64,000 nt of DNA from PXAP01 sp964520585 (GTDB lineage Bacteria > Bacteroidota > Bacteroidia > Bacteroidales > PUMT01): contig CAZFOO010000002.1 of assembly GCA_964520585.1 (NCBI GenBank), forward strand, positions 29,393-93,392, given 5' to 3'. The translations under genes and the position numbers were made by a program. Position 1 is the stretch's first letter. The number at the start of each line of letters is the position of its first letter. Shown here one piece after another: positions 62,224-64,000 of the stretch. The notes beneath the pieces are model-generated. The model did no database searches and had not been told where the DNA came from. It worked only from the letters and a program-made list of their open reading frames with translations.

Positions 62224-63909
62224 TTATTGTCCTGCATAAATAAGAGTGCCCTTAAGAATAGAATTATAAAGTTCCTCGTTATTTAATATATCAATAGCTT
62301 TTTCTATATTTTCATCACCTTTAACCGATGCCTGAATGCGGCCTTTTTGATAGTAGTACCTGCTTGCGATTTCCTCTCTCAGCAGTGATTTGATTTCGGT
62401 TTTATAAAGTTCCAGGTCATTCAGCTTATCATGTGCGATTTTATTTGAAAGGTCTTCAAAAATTGTTTCAGCCGGTTCATAGTATTGTTCCTCTCTGGCA
62501 GTTTTAATAAGCTGTTCCAATTGAATTTCAGTTTGTGTCATATAATCAAAATCCTTACTGTCAAGATAATCTATGAATCTCTGGTATTCCTGATCACTAA
62601 TTTGAAAATCGGATACTGGAGGTATTGAGGAGATTCCTGAAGCATATTCAGTGGCATAATCAAATATTAGATTTCTGGTATAAAGATTTATCACGATGGG
62701 GGCAGGTCTTGGTTCCGGAATCTCTATATCCGGCATAATTCCTCCTCCATCATATACCTTACGCCCGTTTTTCGTATGGAATTCGCTGATAAGTGAATCG
62801 GGGATACTTGATATTCCGTTATCCTCAGAGAAATCGAAAGACTGAATACATCTTCCGCTGGGGGTATAGTATTTGGCAGTAGTAATTTTTAATTGTGCAT
62901 CGTAACTGAGTTGGCGGGTTGTTTGGATAAGTCCTTTCCCAAATGTTCGCTGCCCAAGAATTATACCCCTGTCAAGATCCTGAATTGCCCCGGCAACTAT
63001 TTCCGCGGCGGAAGCTGAGCTACTCCCAACAAGTACTACAACTGGTATGCTGGCATCCAGAGGTTTATTTTCTGCCTTGTAAGTGCGATCCCATTGCTTG
63101 ACCTTACCTTTGGTGCTAACTATTTCCTGACCTTTTTCAACAAAAAGATTCGTTACATTCACTGCTTCCATTAGCAATCCGCCAGGGTTACCTCTGACAT
63201 CCAGAATTACTTTGGTTATTCCTTGTTCTTCTTTAAGATTATTTAATGCATCTCTAACTTCTTTATGTGCATTTTCAGTAAAACCATTGAATTGTATGTA
63301 TCCAATGTCATCTGAAATTTTGCCATACCATGCCACGTTGTTTATTTTTACTTCCTCTCTAAGAATCTTTCTGCTAATAGGGGAAGATTCGCCGGTTCTT
63401 TGTATCGTAAGTTCAATGCTGCTTTTTGGCCGGCCTTTAAGCATTTCACTAACTTCATCAACTACTAGCCCGGTGGTAGATGTTCCATCTATACCGGTAA
63501 TGATATCACCTGCCTTTAAACCCGATTTTTGTGCCGGAAACCCCTCATATGGCTCAATAATCATTACATGATCCCCCACTTGCCGGATCAGTGCGCCAAT
63601 TCCACCATAGCGGCCGGTAGTCATAGATTCATAATTTTCTTTTTCCGATTCAGGAATATAGGTAGTGTAAGGATCCAAGCCGCTTAGGACCCCATTTATT
63701 CCCTGTTCAAGAAGAGCTTCAGGATCAGTTTCATCTACATAAAACAGACTGATTTCCCTTATCATGGAAAAAAAGATATCCATATTTTTAGTTAGCAGGA
63801 AATCCTTGTCACGGGAAATATTTATAAATCCAATGGATAATACCAAAATACCCGACAAAATAATTACTCGTATACCATTATTTCGTATCCTTTTAATAAA
63901 ATTATTCAT
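62224..63909 (-). CDS. S41 family C-terminal processing peptidase
   Basis: Periplasmic protease (Ctp/Prc type). 561 residues. N-terminal signal anchor (IRVIILSGILVLSIGFINI), N-terminal helical domain, PDZ domain (about 85-170: GIGALIRQVGDHVMIIEPYE, AGDIITGIDG), and the S41 catalytic domain with LDVRGNPGGLLMEAVNV, the catalytic Ser in VVLVGSSSASAAEIVAGAIQ and the Lys in ILGQRTFGKGLIQT. The C-terminal extension (about 400-561) is mainly helical, typical of Bacteroidota homologues. ATG at 63909. Confidence 0.93.
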   Translation of the reverse strand: MNNFIKRIRNNGIRVIILSGILVLSIGFINISRDKDFLLTKNMDIFFSMIREISLFYVDETDPEALLEQGINGVLSGLDPYTTYIPESEKENYESMTTGRYGGIGALIRQVGDHVMIIEPYEGFPAQKSGLKAGDIITGIDGTSTTGLVVDEVSEMLKGRPKSSIELTIQRTGESSPISRKILREEVKINNVAWYGKISDDIGYIQFNGFTENAHKEVRDALNNLKEEQGITKVILDVRGNPGGLLMEAVNVTNLFVEKGQEIVSTKGKVKQWDRTYKAENKPLDASIPVVVLVGSSSASAAEIVAGAIQDLDRGIILGQRTFGKGLIQTTRQLSYDAQLKITTAKYYTPSGRCIQSFDFSEDNGISSIPDSLISEFHTKNGRKVYDGGGIMPDIEIPEPRPAPIVINLYTRNLIFDYATEYASGISSIPPVSDFQISDQEYQRFIDYLDSKDFDYMTQTEIQLEQLIKTAREEQYYEPAETIFEDLSNKIAHDKLNDLELYKTEIKSLLREEIASRYYYQKGRIQASVKGDENIEKAIDILNNEELYNSILKGTLIYAGQ

Positions 63910-64000
63910 GTGTATAAATCAGGTTAATCAAGTTAATATTCAATTAGTTATATTTTGCACGGAATTGAATTTCCGTATTTCTAACCCATGGATCCCCCTG
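63910..64000. other. Region upstream of the ctp gene to the window end
   Basis: About 90 bases with no complete gene. It should contain the ctp promoter on the minus strand, but no convincing motif was seen. Confidence 0.4.

Overview
The window looks like chromosomal DNA from a member of the Bacteroidota, most likely a Bacteroidales or Marinilabiliales-type bacterium. The evidence is the gene content: DUF4292 and Ig-like 'CANIVPPTGGP' lipoproteins, the flippase-dut-TPR-DUF4292-EnvC operon and the YbeY-MnmG operon. There are no obvious Shine-Dalgarno leaders, several TTG or GTG starts, and promoter-like motifs of the Bacteroidota type (TTTC/TTTG, 19-20 bases, TAnnTTTG). No phage, IS element, CRISPR array or defence island was seen. 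The content is mostly housekeeping.

Layout, 0-37.4 kb (mixed strands, minus slightly dominant): prfB (partial, with its programmed +1 frameshift site), recX and prmC; ribD; an OmpA-like lipoprotein; dxs; a tRNA-Leu(CAA) unit; a 1033-residue ABC transporter fusion; envelope genes (lipoprotein, coiled-coil membrane protein, periplasmic adaptor, TolC-like channel, lgt); an Ig-like lipoprotein; an M81 metallopeptidase lipoprotein; a tandem universal stress protein; an acyl-CoA ligase; a deoxysugar module (FGGY kinase, fucP, fucI); ispD; a Gfo/Idh/MocA oxidoreductase; small membrane proteins; comF; a beta-barrel protein; a sirtuin; dnaG; hemW; rpiB.

A 1-kb AT-rich non-coding gap (37.4-38.45 kb) separates this from a visibly more AT-rich right half that is mostly plus-strand: ruvB, a 56-residue membrane protein, a Crp/Fnr regulator divergent from an OsmC protein, pheS and a cyclophilin lipoprotein, a decayed patatin/surface-antigen pseudogene, a CDF transporter, flippase-dut-TPR-DUF4292-EnvC, HATPase-ybeY-mnmG, adenine deaminase, uvrC, a polyprenyl synthase, an ArsR-type regulator and a C-terminal processing protease.

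Two features stand out. First, two perfect 16-bp palindromes TGTTCCACGTGGAACA (parS, the ParB site) bracket an ~890-bp AT-rich non-coding stretch between mnmG and ade. With the strand and composition change near 38 kb, this suggests an origin-proximal position. Second, a dispersed family of ~75-80-bp intergenic repeat units occurs at about 20.8, 30.4, 37.8, 53.2 and 55.9 kb. Three members end in a promoter-like motif just upstream of a gene. They show that the longest-ORF start of the acyl-CoA ligase is wrong.

Functional links: dxs, ispD and the polyprenyl synthase serve isoprenoid synthesis. PrmC modifies the release factor encoded beside it. RecX, RuvB, UvrC, DnaG and Dut serve DNA maintenance. 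Lgt modifies the many lipoproteins encoded here.
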